From assembly GCF_001619985.1 (NCBI RefSeq), contig NW_017264200.1:868001-932000 (forward strand): DNA of 64,000 bases. The letters are read 5' to 3'. Below are positions 13,429 to 27,700 of the stretch, piece by piece. Below the pieces are notes generated by a model. It saw only the letters and a list, made by a program, of their open reading frames with translations, searched no databases and was not told where the DNA came from. How positions within the stretch are numbered: the stretch's first letter is position 1; the number at the start of each line of letters is the position of its first letter. Position numbers and translations under genes: made by a program. Source of the DNA: Xylona heveae TC161 (Eukaryota; Ascomycota; Xylonomycetes; Xylonales; Xylonaceae).

Positions 13429-13932
13429 GACCAGTAGGTAGTTGCCCCGTTCGTTTTTCTTCGGTTCACAGCATCGGTGAAAGGACCCTTTTTTTTCCAG
13501 TGACTTTCCATTTCGCTCCCCATAGACCGGAACGGTGAGATACCGAGTCCACCGGCTTGGGGCCATGTCGCAGCCCACCATCACCCGATGCGAATCCCTT
13601 AGCATGCGGTAGAGAGTGCCCTTCCCACCCTTCTCCGCCCCCGTCTTTCGCAGATATGATTCGCTCGGGTCTGTCTGTCCCTGTCCTTCACTGGCATAGA
13701 AAAGCCTCACCCGCCTGTCTCTCCTTGTGTAAGTTTGGCAAAAAAAAAAAGAAGTCAAAGCTTAACAGCTTCCTTTTCCTTATTTTCCCACTTTTCTTTT
13801 CGTTCTACCTCCATTAATTTTTTTGGAAGAACTCAGAGGGTTGGACGAACAAAAGTCACACACTTGGTCTTACTTTGATATTTCACCGGAAATTCGCCGC
13901 CAATTCGTCCTCGGACGCTGGGATCAGTCGCC

Positions 13933-15130
13933 ATGGATATTGTGCTTGAAATCTTCGATACCTTTGCGCTCGACCGCATCTACGCCGAGATTGTCCCTGC
14001 TACGTCCGTCAGCGTTGCCAAGCAGGCATTGAAGGATGCGGCCGCCAATGTCACCTTTTCCAATCTCCCCTCGGCCTATGAATACCATCCCTCGAATCAG
14101 TTCTTCCAGCTGCAACCCTCAAGTTGGGCATACATGAGCGCCTGGCCCCGCGACAACATTTATCGCCAGGGCATCAGTCTGTTCCTAATTACTTGGTAAG
14201 GTCTCAGTCTCTCGGGAAAGCAATCTTTCTCAGCGCCTGCCGACGCGTATGCTAACGTGAGAACTGTTACACACCTTTAGGATCTTTGGTTTATTGGTCT
14301 ACTTGTTTTGCGCCAGTCTTTCGTACGTCTTTGTCTTCGATAAGACAACCTTCCAACATCCGAAATTCCTCAAGAACCAGATTCGTATGGAAATCCTTCA
14401 GACCATGAGGGCTCTCCCTGTCATGTCTCTCTTCACTCTCCCCTTTTTCCTCGCCGAGGTTCGTGGCTACGGAAAGCTCTACGATGCCACCGCCGACGGT
14501 CCCGGAATGTGGTACAACTTTCTCCAGTTCCCGCTCTTTATCGGTTTCACCGATTTCTGCATTTACTGGATCCATCGCTGGTTGCACTGCCCGGCCGTCT
14601 ATAAGGCCTTGCACAAACCCCACCACAAGTGGATCATGCCCACCCCGTATGCTAGCCATGCCTTCCACCCGCTGGACGGCTATCTGCAGAGTGTGCCCTA
14701 CCACGTCTTCCCGTTCATCTTCCCGCTCCAGAAGTTCGCATACATTGGCCTCTTTGCTTTCATCAACTTCTGGACCGTCTTTATCCGTAAGTACACCTAT
14801 TTGCATGCTCCGAAATAGAATTATTTCTGACATTCGCCTTTTTAAATAGATGACGGAGAGTACGTCTCCACATCCCCAATAGTCAATGGCGCCGCTTGCC
14901 ACACCATGCACCATCTCTACTTCAACTACAACTACGGGCAGTTCACCACTCTCTGGGATAGACTCGGCGGAAGCTACCGGAAACCCAATGAGGAGCTCTT
15001 CCGTCGGGAGACAAAGATGGCCAAGGAGGAGTGGGAAAAGCAAGTCAAGGAGATGGAAACCGTGGTCAAGGAAGTCGAGGGTGACGACGACCGTGTCTAT
15101 GGTGCCGAAGGAGAAAAGAAGACGCAGTAA
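13933..15130 (+). CDS. ERG3: sterol C-5 desaturase (ERG3)
   Basis: Three exons (13933-14195, 14281-14786, 14850-15130) total 1050 nt, giving 349 aa, the usual length. It introduces the C5-C6 double bond of episterol-type sterols in ergosterol synthesis, in the ER membrane. The histidine boxes of the fatty-acid hydroxylase superfamily are present: HRWLH, HKPHHKW and HTMHH, with HDGEY restored exactly across the second intron. Hydrophobic segments flank the boxes. The C-terminus is charged and Lys/Glu-rich. The start follows a CT-rich tract. It is divergent from rcoA. No missing catalytic residue was seen. Filamentous fungi often carry two or three ERG3 paralogues; which one this is cannot be told here. 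Confidence 0.96.
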
Positions 15131-15999
15131 ATTTCTCGGTCACTCAAGCATTTTCAGAATCGACCCTCCGTAATTGGCGGTTGTGCCAGCGATCGAGCGA
15201 TTATGATGCGATGCGCAGATATTTTTCGCAGCATACGAGTTGACGGCGGCATATGTACAGCCTCGCCCCCAAAAAAAAGGGATGTCTTTTTTCTCCCATA
15301 GAGCGACACCAAAATTACATAAATTTAATTTCGAGGGGTCTTTCGCTGGTCGAGATCTTTCTGTCCAATCTTTCTTTCTGAGGGAAAGCTTATCGCGGGA
15401 TCCGACTCCCGATTGAGACGCCGTCCAGAGCACTTTAGCCCGCCGTCTACTTTGTTAGGGGAAAAAATCTCATAGTTAGACTGTACTTTTAATATTAGTT
15501 TCCTTCCGGTTGGCGTCGTGAAAACGCCTCTCATACCTTAATGTAATTTCATTCAACCTTTTTGCATCGCTGAGTCCATTGGACCGCTTCACAATATCAT
15601 GGACGTCGAAGTATGCATCGACGAACAGTCTTGTTCAAACCGCACTGTGTAGGTTTCTCTTCGCGAATATGGCAGCTACGATTGTGTCTGTGTAGTCAAT
15701 GCTGTCTCAGGATGCATTATCTATTTCATTCATTTTGAAAATGGCGTGTTGATTATCTGAACGATTTATTTTTCAAAAATTAACCAAGTCCCACTTTTAA
15801 TGGGGTTTTTCCTTCTCTTTTTGGGTTATTTTCGACTCCAGTATTTCTCGCGAAAGCGTTGATACCAATTGTAGAACCGTTAGAGATGCCTCTTCCGGAG
15901 GGGGAAAAAAGGGAAAGAAGAAGAGGAAAAGAAAAGAAGAATCACTGAAAACTAGCTTCAACATTCGCTCGGAAGAGGTTTGTGATGGCGAACGAAGAT
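15131..15999. other. convergent 3' region, ERG3 / CBC1
   Basis: Gap between two convergent stop codons with T-rich stretches near 15.77-15.84 kb, consistent with two 3' UTRs. No gene seen. Confidence 0.5.
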
Positions 16000-18858
16000 C
16001 TACTCTGTAGCCGAGATGGCGTTGCCATTAGCAGCGCCTTTTGCAGATTCCTCTTGCCAAAGAGACTCCTCGACGGCGAGTTTTCGTCGGAAGACTCGAA
16101 GCCAGCGCTCGCCCCAGGCGCGAAGGAGCGCCTCTTCGTTGGTATTGCCATCACCTGCCTCTATGGCATCGTCACTTGAACCTTGGGCCACACCGAGAAG
16201 TGCATCCTCTATAAGCTTGAAAAGATTAGTGACCTCAGGCCGCTCTCGCTGCAGGGTATCGTCGAGCATCTTGATCTCCACATCGGTGAGGTTCTCGCGA
16301 CGACTGGCTGCGACGATATCCCGCATGCGCTTGGTAACTTTAGACACGGTAGACGCAATCATTTCATAAGTGTGACTGAGCGAGAGTATACGGCCACGAT
16401 CGAGATGATCGACAAGGACCCACTCGACAACGGACATGGGGCTTAAGATAGTGTAGTTGAGCAGCTTGTCAATTATGTTGACGCCGACGCCAGGTTGCTC
16501 GCGCCAATACTCCATGACCGACGTGATGATCTGTCTGCGGGCGGCGCTGGAGTCGCCACCAATTGCCATCAGACGCTCCTTGCAGCGCTCGATGCACGAA
16601 AGGACATGCGAAAGAGATTTGGAACCGATGTAGCAGATTGAAGTGACGTACGCGTCAGTTGAGGGGACCAGCGGTTCAGACACTCCAAGTGAAGCAGCTT
16701 TGTCATGTATTTCGTTGATCACTGTCTGGATTTCGTCCTCTGGAGCTTTCTTTCGCAGCAGAGCCATCAAATCTCTTCCCTCCTGCGCATAGGGAGTTTC
16801 TGAAGATTGCAAGCTCAAGAGATTAGCAGTTGTCAATATCGACGGAGCTATCACCAGCGAAATTGATTGAAATCAAACCCAAAGTACAATGTGAGATAAT
16901 GAGCGCCTGAGAGACTTACGGTCGTTATCATACTTAAAGTCAGGAGTGTCCTTCTCTTTAGCCTCGGATATTATGGGCTGGTATGGGTCTGGTAGAGTCC
17001 CGCGGATGCGCTGAGCAAAGCTCAACCGCACCTCCTTATCCAGAGCACCCAGCATAAATGCTTTCCTGATGTGAACGTCGGGGAGTTCCAAATCGTCGAT
17101 CCTGTGTAAACATTCTGAACAAGTGCACTTCGACAATTATGAGAGAAAGATATCTTACCATTCAGTCCACTTCCAAGTGAATCCAAAGTTACTCAAGTGA
17201 TGAGAGAACCAGTCCATAAACCGATAAGCCAATTCCATATCCATAGAGTCCAGATTTCGGTACAAGAATCGGATTGCTCTTCCAAGACTAGGAGCAATAG
17301 CCGCGGGCGCGATCTTGCAGCACTCAGTGAGCACGGAGTGATAATATACAAGTTTGTGCTCCGCGGTCGGCAGCCGGAAAAGCTGCGAGAAGACAGCATC
17401 TACTGCAACATCCTCAGGCTTCCAGGTAGTCTTGCCTGCAGGGATCTCTCTAAGTCGATCAAAAGGAGTTGCGCGCTTAACAAATATGCCCGGAGAGAAG
17501 TAGCAATCGACCTCACTCAAAAACTTCGCTGTGGCATGACGATTGTAGTCAAGAATGTTGATGGTATCCACCAGCGAATCCCGCAAAAGTGAGCTTGCGA
17601 TATCAGTAGTCGGTGGAACGCTCTATAGAATTTTAGTTTGTGCAGCACAGACAAAAGAGGCTATTTTACGCACCTCTACTTCCGTATCGGTGTATACAGA
17701 GAAATAAATTTCCGGCAATATTGACTTACTGCCGGCATTGACGACTTCAGGCACTGTAATATTCGGGAAAGTGTGCTTCGGTGCGGAAGCCAAAAGATCA
17801 GTAGAACTCTCTTCCGAAATAGTTCGCCACGGCCGAGGAAGACAAGCTAAGGTCCATTCATGAGTCGACTCCTCCTGCAGTTGCTTTTGCAAAAGACCAA
17901 TAAGGCTCTGCGATTCTCTTGGTTTCTCTTCTCCAGGATATGGATCCACCAATGCCTCTAGTGAATGCGGTGTAGAAGCGATCACGTCCGTTTTCTCCAA
18001 AAGTGCCACGGCTTGTTGTTCAAATCCATCCGCCGAGGAGCTAATGACATATGGAATGGTGAGAAGAATGATCTTTACGAGTTCCAAACCAAGAGCCTAC
18101 ATAGAAAGTTATCTCATGCCTCATAGTAACGGTTCGCTTAACCTACGTCTTCAGATGACGCTGTCTGAAGATCCACAGCCCTTGAAAAGAGCTCTTCGAG
18201 GATGTCAAAAATGCCGTCGCCTTCAAAAAGACCTTGCATGCAAGCTAAAAATCGGAGGAGAAGTTTAAATTCTCGCCACGAGCCAGTATCGATGAATTTT
18301 TGAGCACTTTCTCCCGTGCGCGAGAGCACATCGGTTGCTATGACGGACTTTTCGGGATTGGCGACGAGGACAATAGCTGCAAGGAATGGAACTTTCAACG
18401 GTTGTTCAACGACCCTATGAAGAGCTCCTCAGTAAAACTATTCGTGAAAAATAGACTCTGATGCGAGGACGGACATTTGAAGCAAGGTCTCGAGAAAGGT
18501 ATTCCGGACTTCGACGTCATCATAGTGCTGCACAAGTGTCTTTGCAACGCCGACGATGTCGTCCTCCGGCCTTTTCAAAGCCTGTTGCCATCTAATTAAC
18601 CCTTCAGAACTTATTATATCCACGTTTGAGAGATTCTTACAGAATCGGCGACAGTTAAGAGCTGCCTGCCGACCTGAACATCTAAGGGTTCTTCGTAACG
18701 TCGACGCTGGCTGCGGCGTTCATAGTCGTCGGGCTCTATTTTACACAGGATAAGCTTCGATACTTTTGGCTAACAATCGTCTTCGTACCTCGATAACGCC
18801 TTTTGCGATTGAACGGTCGGCCGCCTCCGCCACCACCTCGTCGTTCGTACTCTGCCAT
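16000..18858 (-). CDS. cbc1: nuclear cap-binding complex large subunit (CBP80)
   Basis: Multi-exon gene from Met at 18858 (MAEYERRGGGGGGRPFNRK) to a stop at 16000-16002. The first exon is tiny (18789-18858) and encodes an Arg/Gly-rich basic tail that fits the nuclear signal of CBP80. The next exon reads on as EPDDYERRSQRRRYEEPLDV. The rest is helical and matches the MIF4G-type repeats of CBP80/Gcr3/Sto1, for example LELPDVHIRKAFMLGALDKE and GILVEWVLVDHL-like text near 16.4 kb. With the small subunit it binds the m7G cap of new Pol II transcripts, aiding splicing, export and decay control. At least seven exons are supported; some inner borders were not fixed. No break seen. Confidence 0.88.
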
Positions 18859-20220
18859 TGCGCGAGCTTGTTTCAATGTTTGTTGTTTTGATGGAGAAGT
18901 CGTTGCTGGTGATTTGAGGGCGGTCTCGCTTCTGTGCTTGTTCTCCCTGTCTCGGGTCTGGAACAAATCCGCTCAGTCAAAATTGTTTACACGCATTGCT
19001 CTTTGCCGAGCCTCACCAGTTACCAATCAAAGTCAAGAAGCATCAGGATGTGAAAGCTCAGAGTTTCAAAATTGGTTTTCAATTTAACTTTATTTTTGCG
19101 TGACCAAACTTCTCTCAGGTGATTTCAGTAATTGAATCGTGAGCAGTGCGCATTGCTCAGAAGCTGTGAGAAATCTGCTTGACCACATTCAGGTTATCAC
19201 AAGCCCTGACATACAATTTGATGCATATAGCGAACCAGGGCATCACAGTGGAAGGCTAAGTGAAAACATTTTGAGTTGTCAAAAGGGATGTTTTTATACG
19301 CAAATTCTTATTTCTTTAACCTCAATACGCCGTTTTCTCTTTTGCACAAATTTAAAGTTGGACGCTACTAGAAGCACTTCTTTTGTAGGATCCTAGATCC
19401 AAGCATGATGATGTAGTAAAGAAGAACTCAGGGAAAAATCATAAGTGCTGCTGGTCGACTTTCTCACACTACCAGAAATTCTCTTTTGCCATTCCCTATG
19501 ATTACCAGCTCCAGGGAAGGCTAAAACTTCAACGCACCGGAGACACTGTAAATCTGGACCAGCCTCAGGGGTTTGCCCGTTGATTTTTAGCCCCCTTGAG
19601 AGCAACGGCGAGGGAAGTGAAAAGAAGTGTAAAGGGTAAAGTTGAAAAGAAGAGAAGAAAAGAGAAAATAGTCGCTGCCAAATATGGGACGATAATGAAT
19701 AACTTCATGCTCGAATGGCAGGGTAAAGTCCTTCCTTTCGTTTCCCGACAAGAACAACAAGCAGATCAAGCTGCTTGTCGTCTGAGACACAATAAACAAT
19801 TCCATTCATAAGCTTCTTGACAATCGTGTTCCATAGCTTCCGCAGCTTTCAGGTTCCAAACGGGGACCTACCCGCCAACTCCACCACAAACACTTCGAAA
19901 GAGGTGCATCAAGTCAACCTGTTCAGGCAGCTCTGGCAGCTTTTCTCGCCGTCTCCTCTTGTAGCCGTCGACATAAAGTGCAGCCAGCAATATTTCACGG
20001 TCGCACCGTTTCAGTAATCGCAGCGGACCTGAGGGGGAGACCAATGCCAAAAGAACGCAAACTAGTAATGGTATCGATAGTACTTGACGGTTATGACGAT
20101 AGTGACGAGCGCGGGAAAGGACCTCAAGGCTTAGACGATTATGAGCGGGGAGAACGAGAATAGGCCCGGCAATTGCAAAAACAAGAAAATCAGATTGAGA
20201 AGCCTCAAAATAAGAGGCGC
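18859..20220. other. CBC1 promoter and gsk3 3' region
   Basis: 1.36 kb between the CBC1 start and the gsk3 stop. Short open frames at 19393-19811 and 19868-20160 have no recognisable domain and partly mirror each other on the two strands. Confidence 0.45.
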
Positions 20221-21794
20221 TCAATCGAGTCGGGCTATCATCTCCTCTCTCTTTAGAGGAACAAAGTTTTCTAGGTCGATTCCTTGTCTTTCCAGTAATT
20301 CCTGGCGTTTGTGAGGTGGAACTAGCTTGTGTCTCAAATTCGGCGCGATGGAGAGTTCTACAATAAGTCAGAAAAAGGCAAAGTTTTCTAGGGGAAATCC
20401 CAGATCTCACCGTGCCGAGTAAAGTTGAAGAGCTCAGGGAGGTCTTTGGAAGGCCCATTAGGGTGGCGCGAGTCTGGTAGCCTAGTCCCTGGTTCCCTCA
20501 GCTCATCAAAAAAGGGATGAACCATGGCCTCAATGGCCGAAAGCCGCTGCGTAGGAGTGTACTCCAATAGTTGAGATATCAGATCGATTGCTTCGTTCGA
20601 GGCTTTCCGGAACACCTAAGCTCAATAATTAGACCGTTTTGTTCCGATCAATTTTCATGGCCTTTTTGTGCAAACCTTGCTGAAAGGGTGGGGCTTGATT
20701 TGAGGGAACTTGTGTTCCATGTAATTGGGATTCATGGTGCGAATTTGTTCCCGAGTCGGCGTACCGAGCACCTTAATGATCTCCACTAATTGGTCGATGC
20801 CAGATTCGCCTGGGAAAAGGGGTTGGCCAAGCATCAATTCAGCCATAACGCAGCCTGTAGACCAGACATCTAAACTTGGTCTTAGCTCATGTCGAACAAC
20901 GAGAGAGGAAGAATAGCCCGGGCAGCAACAAGAGAGAAGAAGCCTTACCAATCTTAGTAGTATAATTTGTCGCACCAAAAATCAACTCTGGAGCTCGATA
21001 ATATCTCGAACAGATGTAAGATACGTTTGGTTCGTTCTCAACAAGGATCTTGGCGCTACCAAAATCACAGAGTTTCAGAATTCCGGTATTTGGGTCGAGA
21101 AGAAGATTTTGAGGTTTGATATCTCGATGGCAGATCCCTTGCGAATGGATGTAGGCAAGCGAGCGAAAGAGCTGGTAAATGTAGAGCTTGACCTCTAAAA
21201 TGGGCATCGTAGTCTTCATCTTGTTAAAGTAGCGCGATGCTCGATAGACCGTTTCAGGCACGAATTCCAATACAAGGTTAAGGTAGACTTCGTCTTTCTG
21301 TATAATCAAGAAAGGGAGAAAAAAGTCAGTCAGAAACCAAATGTGAACTTGGGCATGTCCTACTGACCCTTTCCCCGTTTGAATAGTAGAATGCCTTCAA
21401 TTCTACAATGTTGGGATGCCTCACGATGCGCATGATTTGAAGCTCACGATTCTATTGAGAGTTAGCCGATAGACCAAAGAAAACTACAGGCTGAGTAAAG
21501 GGCAAAGGTCGTCCCGAACCTTAAATCTCTTGTCCTGAAGGACGCGCTTGATGGCGGCATCTTCTCCATTGGGAGCAAGCTTTGTCTGAAAGACGACACC
21601 AAATGATCCATTTCCCACAATCTTACACTGAGTGTATTGCATTTCCTTGGTTTCGCCAGTCAAGCCATCCTGGACCTTTTCACGAATAACCTCTAAAAGA
21701 ACACCGTTAGCTCTTCACTCACAAAGAAATTAGCTCAGTCAGGCTCACCACCCATTCTCAAGCTCGAAAATGCTGAGGGCCGGCTCTGCGACAT
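20221..21794 (-). CDS. gsk3: glycogen synthase kinase 3 (GSK-3/Rim11/Skp1 type)
   Basis: About seven exons from MSQSRPSAF (21794) to the stop at 20221-20223, roughly 395 aa. It is a CMGC Ser/Thr kinase. Visible parts: the Gly loop GNGSFGVV, the catalytic loop [18 protein letters not shown], the activation loop with [13 protein letters not shown] including the Tyr normally phosphorylated in GSK-3, and the C-lobe with [12 protein letters not shown]. The last exon, read after an acceptor near 20.34 kb, ends [14 protein letters not shown]. Orthologues act in nutrient and stress signalling, meiosis and development. The gene has 6.1 kb of gene-free DNA upstream. All kinase residues I looked for are present. 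Confidence 0.95.
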
Positions 21795-24700
21795 GTCAAG
21801 GTAGCCAACGCGGGCTATGATTGTAAATCAGATTTCGCTATCGGAATGACGACTGGCTGTCGTGAAGCCGATCGGGAAAAGGCGGGGTGAACACAGCCAA
21901 GTCCGTCTTGGGCGACTTAGGTACCAAAACCTTGCTCTCGGAGTAAGAAGTGATGAAAGTGATGTATTGCACAGTTGACTCTCCTCCACACGAAAAGACT
22001 GCGAAGGGACGTTCTAGGAGGGTGCCAGATGAGTGGAATTTCGACTCAGCGGCAGATGACGATTATTTGAGCAGCCGACCGATTGCGACCCAAGCAACGA
22101 CTACGAGGGGACCAGAGAGACTTTCAGCAATCTGTTCGACGTTTAATCCCGTTCAGGACAGCTCACAATGAGGATCGATCTGGTAGAACTGGATGCGAGT
22201 CAATGTTAGCAGGTCAAGTCACGGGTCTCCACACACGAAGCGGCGGGAGGGTGAGGAGAAAGAGAGCAGCAATCTTCGCTCAACGGCGGTGAGTTCCAAG
22301 CTGCAGAACGCCAAGGAGAAGGTAGGAAGAGCGTCTGGAGATTGAGCGATATGAAAATCAGCTAAACAAAATGTCAACAAATGTCAACTTACAATAACTG
22401 CAACCTGGTACACGATAATTGATGGTTTATGGTTGGAGGTTGGGCAGTGGGTAAGTCAGTCGCAGGTTATTGCGGGAGCGGTCGATGAAGTAAGGCGCCG
22501 GGCAATCCTAAGAGAGGCAGTGGCACGCGCACAGTTTGAGACGACGAATGAGGCGTCGTCTAATGAGCCAAAGGGAATTGGTTGCGGAAAAGACCAAGCT
22601 GGGTCGGTTACTGCTCAAAGGTACTGGTAGACGCTGCTCTTTTCGAAGGGGGGAGTACGTAAGGTAATTAAAGGGTCACTGTCCAATTTCGGTCGGCGGG
22701 GCGTCTGTATTGTGGGGACGCATCACCGATTATCACGATAGACGGAGCTGTAAGGTGCTAATATTGTCTACATCTACACAGATGCGCTTCTTTCTCCTTT
22801 TTGATCTCCTGGAAGGGGTGGCTCTTGAATGATGGTTGAGGGACGGGGCTTTAAGGATAGGAACCGACCAGGGTGGTGGGGAAGACGATGTCACTGGGCC
22901 GATAATGCTGCTGCTTCTTTGGTGAGGGCAAAGGGTCAAAATTGGTAGAGGCGGAGAAAGGGTTTGAGCATTGCAAGCAGATGCTTTAGCCTTTTTGCAA
23001 GGGCCGACAGCTTCTCGGTGACCCGCGTTGGCGAGCTAGAAGGATGGTGCTACCGCATGTGCCCAGAGCACTTTCTCTGTACGTGTCACTGGAGTACTGG
23101 TACTTGTAACCCAATAGAAACTACTCAGGGAATGAAGTCCCGAAGACATTTAATGCGAAGAACGGTACCCGAGCGCACTTTCGTCGTCACTTGGTTGGCC
23201 CAAATTGTGCCCACAAGAATGCGGACTCACCTCCCAAAGTCGCTCTACCTCTAAATGGAGCCAGACTACTACCCTGCGTATCCGCCCGCCTTGAGGTTTC
23301 GTACGGAGTACTGTGCTATAGGCAAGTTATGTGCGGAGATTAGGAGCTCTAGCCAGCTTCGTTGCAAGGAAGCTGGATGGGTCCGGACAGGTCAAGACCT
23401 GTCCCAGCAAACCCCATCTGTGACAGACGACTGACCCAGAGTGCACTGGGTTAGACTAGAACAATTAGGGTGCGAGGGCAGAGCCGATCCCAGGTGACGG
23501 CGCACTGGATCGATTGGGGAAGCACAGTTAGTACGTTTGGTCTATCTGGCATACCAGTAAATGTGCAATAATAGCACTGTCTTTGCGACTACAAGTTTCA
23601 CATTTACAGTATCTGCGGTGGTCCAGTTTAGACAGGAGAGTCTCATTATTAATACTCACTCATTTCCTTTGCCCTTTTCTTTCTCGTTAAGCGCGACAAG
23701 CTCTCAAAATCTCCAACGAGCGAGGGGTCATCAGTGCCAAATGTCCCATTTCGTTTATGGCTTAGGCGGCCTGGATTCTCACGTGGAAATCGAAGAACAG
23801 GCATGGTCCTATAACATCTATGAAATGAAACGTCATTATCATATGTCGGGGTATAATTCGGGTTGTTATTGAATTCAATAAATCGACTGCGATGCTAGAA
23901 GCTGTGATTTGCAGCTTTTCCCATGTTCAATTATAAGATGTGGAACATTGCTAGAGGATATATCTTCGAGGTTCTACACTTTTAAAGTGGAAGCATGCGC
24001 TGCTCCAGCCTTGTTATATCTTCTCCTTTTTTTTTCCTATAGGGGTAGGGGCTTCATATAAATGGCATGGGCATATAATTACAAACAGGAGCGGACTCAT
24101 TGATACCTTGTGAAAGGCTCGTAATAGCCTGGGAAGATCTGCGTTGGTGAGAAGCATGGTCATCCCTTGCACGGAGGATGGCACGCGGAACACGTTTCCC
24201 TGGCACGCTTACATCAATGAACTACCTAATTTTGTACATCAAAAGTTTACAGTTTTGTTTCATAGCAGCAGGCTGAAAGGGCAGGCAAAACCGTAAGATC
24301 TGAGCAGCAAGGGTAGAGAGAGAAAAATCTTATCGGGATTAACCAGGATGGCCGAATTATACGTGGTCCGTTGATAATTCGGGGACGGAATTTCGTACAG
24401 AAGAACAAGCCAATGAGAGTTCAATGACGAGGCTCCATTCTTATTGATGGACAGGACCTTCATCGCATCCGAAATAAATGGGCATTCAATACCTTGTGCG
24501 CATGTTCGTCCCACAGGTTTCCTTTTTTTTGGGCTCTCTGTAAAAGTAGTGTCAGCTGTGACAAAAACGGTTCTGTGCTTGGCACAATGGAGGAGCCAGA
24601 GTAATACGGGAGCAATTCCCCAGGCTACCTAATCTCTTCAAAGGTCAACTACCTAACATTAGCGATCCGCCCAAAGTACACACAGCTTGGTCTTAGTATT

Positions 24701-27700
24701 GACCTACCTACCAAGTAGGGAGGTACGTCGGGGGAAAGCTGTCCGTCGACGGCGGGCCAGGACTCCCAAACCAGGCCGACTAAGGCGGGACTATACGGGC
24801 GTCCGGGTTCATAGTCGACGTTTTGCTCCGCATGACATGACCTAGCAATTTTCGCCTCGGACGATACCAATCTCACTAAAGTGCAATGGTGTGCGCTAAA
24901 CGGGCGCGTGATCCGCAAAATATTGCGCCTAGGGTAAGGTTACGCCCTGCATCTCCACCGCCCCAAAGGACGACATTATTTTCGCCAAAGCCACCCCAGT
25001 TGTTGGAAAGATGCTTGTCCGGTGGGCCCTACTTCAGGTAAGAAGGGCAACTTGCTTAAGGGCCCCACCGGGGCCAGAGCTCGGAAATAATGCCATTCCG
25101 ATTCCTTTTTGTTGAAGACTTTGGTCTGCGTACGCTTACCAAATATGCTGCAGTTGACAGTCACTGCTATCTGAGAACCAGCACAATCAATTAGGTTACT
25201 CATGCTAGGCATTGCACGGAGCCTTTTTCGATCTTGTACTCACTCAGGGTCTTATTCATCTGCACGGAAATCATTTCCCCTTGAAACCATTGCGCCGTAT
25301 CCTATATAGCTCAACATTAATACTAGTAGTCGGGATCTTGCATGCGAGGGGGAAAATTTGGACGTGGCCCCCGCCTGCGTTTTCCACGTCTGGTATGTGA
25401 TGACGTCGATTGACCACGGCCTGATCCATTCGTTTACCGTAGTACGGTGGTGCGTATTTGCCTCGGCGCGCATATGCTCATTGTTGTGACGACTTTCAAA
25501 ATGATCCACAACGAGGACTTGAGGGATTACATTTAAAACGTAGTGGATTCATGAAATCGTCCTCTTGAAAGTCATCATTGTGTTTGAACTTTTTATAAGT
25601 GGCACCTCAAGAACACGCGCTACTTTGCAACAATGGGTTTGCAGAAATGTTCCGATTGGGTGTCGAAGTAATGACGATAATCTCACTGCCACTGGTTCCT
25701 TGGTCCAGCTGGTCAATGACTCCCAGAGTATAGACGGGGCTGATGGAGCACAGATGTTGTACAGTGGTACGGGTCCAGGCGTTTTGCAATGGTTGGAAAG
25801 AAACAGCCAGTGCTGAATTGCGAGAACCACTTTAACTTGAAATAGGAACTGAGGCTCCCCTGTAAAGACCCTCGAAGAAAAGGGTTGCATGCAAATACAT
25901 ATTTAATTCGCTCGCACCCAAGGCTGCAAAATAATCGCCATATTGTTATTGTTGGATACCACTCTTCTAATACTCATGTTTAAAAACTCGAGACAAGTTT
26001 CAGCCATTGCGAAATCTGTAACTACCTAATTAGAAGGTAATTCAAATGCGTAGCGCAATCATCGTCGCGCCGAAACCAAGAGTGTAGCATATATATGAAA
26101 TTAACCATGCCAGGTAAGACACTTCGGGATCTACTCTGAGTTTGGTCAACCTTGCACGTTGTCAGCACGTGGCAACCTCTCTAAAGGCAGAGTACTGGAA
26201 TCTGTGAATTGGGTGCTGACGGGGGAATGCAAGGAAGAGAGCACAGCATTTGCCATTTGAAACCTTTATGTGGCCGCATGGCCATTTTGAGTCTTCTCGG
26301 TTTCATGATGCGAGGAACACATGGAACGAAGTGTTATGTGTAAGAAAGGCTACAAGTTATGAAAAGATCAATAGAGAAGGAATGAAGGGTACAGACACTT
26401 TCAATAGAGAGCTAGTTGATGAAGCATCTCTTGCGACCAAAAAATAATGCCCATATATTTCCCATCTAGGGGGACTTTTATCTTGATAATATTGTAGTGG
26501 ATAGGGCGATTCAGCCCTGCCCAGCTGCGATACTTCTTTGCGCGAGATGTTGCACTTAAGCCCATCTTTTGTTATCCAGGCGTAGAGACCGGAGATGTTG
26601 AGCAAAGTTTATCTGTCGGCATTATTTTCCAGGAACTTCAAGAGACGGTCTGAAGACCTTCAAACCCATGATCGTTTGCTAACAGGTACATGTATCTGTC
26701 CTTCAACTCCAAATGAAACGCTGGCAAAGAGTATAATTAATTACAAGCATATGCAACCGACGAAAAGGAAAGGTCTTTTGTTGTAGTGTTGAGGTGATCC
26801 TCAGCATTGTCCTGGATCGATGCACAAACCATTGTCTCTAATGCGTTTAACGCCACAATAAATAAGGTTTTTAATGCCAATAATGCCGAAGAAGAGAAGG
26901 GAATGATATCAATATCAAAAGGCGCAGACCTGCATATGCATGGGAACCGGCTGTGCTGGCAAAGTAGAGTATGCCGTGACAGATGGACTTCCAAAATGAA
27001 TATACTTAACTACTCGTTTGGCAGGGAATCCTGAGCCAAGTTTGCCGAGTTTCAGTGGCTGTGTATTGTAACCTGACGTGTCATATCTGGTTTGCAAACG
27101 TTTTTGAGCCAAATCTGAGCTGTGTGAACATGCATGTGATGTCATCGTCAACGCTTACTTCGACCCGGAATAGGGCACGTGTTGAGAGACTGTAACAGTC
27201 AGCAAGGCAAATTGTGTGACAACGACATGTTATCCATAAGCGTGATGGGAGTGAAAAGGATTCGTTTGTGTTTCACAAGTCCCGGTATCTATCCTTTCGA
27301 CACATGATCTTCCACTGCTCCCACATCGTCAGCTTAGGACGCTCGCTCTTCATGACAATCGTTAAAGAGCAAGATAACAAAAGTTCCGCGGTCTAAAGAT
27401 CACAAGAGTGCCCGGATTGGCCTTGGCCGTCGAAGCAATTGAGCTTGATTACATATGCATTCGCCGTTATGTACAAAAGTCTACAACATGAATACCCAAT
27501 CGAGCCGTGAAGTAACTGTACCATAATACAACACCATCCCAATCTGAAATGCCGAGCACCAAGTAGAAATGTAGTATGGCTCGACACGCAGAACAAAGGT
27601 TGACTGCGGAAAAGGCTCGAAAAAAGATGAACCTCCGGGTGGCGGTCATTGAAGGTAGCCACCCGCTTACAGAAACTTGGTGGCATGACAAATGGGCCTG

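Larger units (their letters stand above)
10612..13932. other. divergent rcoA-ERG3 intergenic region
   Basis: 3.3 kb between two divergent start codons. It holds a purine-rich stretch on plus (about 11095-11280), which is CT-rich on minus and fits rcoA transcription start. A second CT-rich stretch on plus (about 13769-13815) fits ERG3. There is a TG repeat near 11.85 kb, a 12-base C run at 13.42 kb and a palindromic E-box at 12.76 kb. No extra gene recognised. Confidence 0.5.
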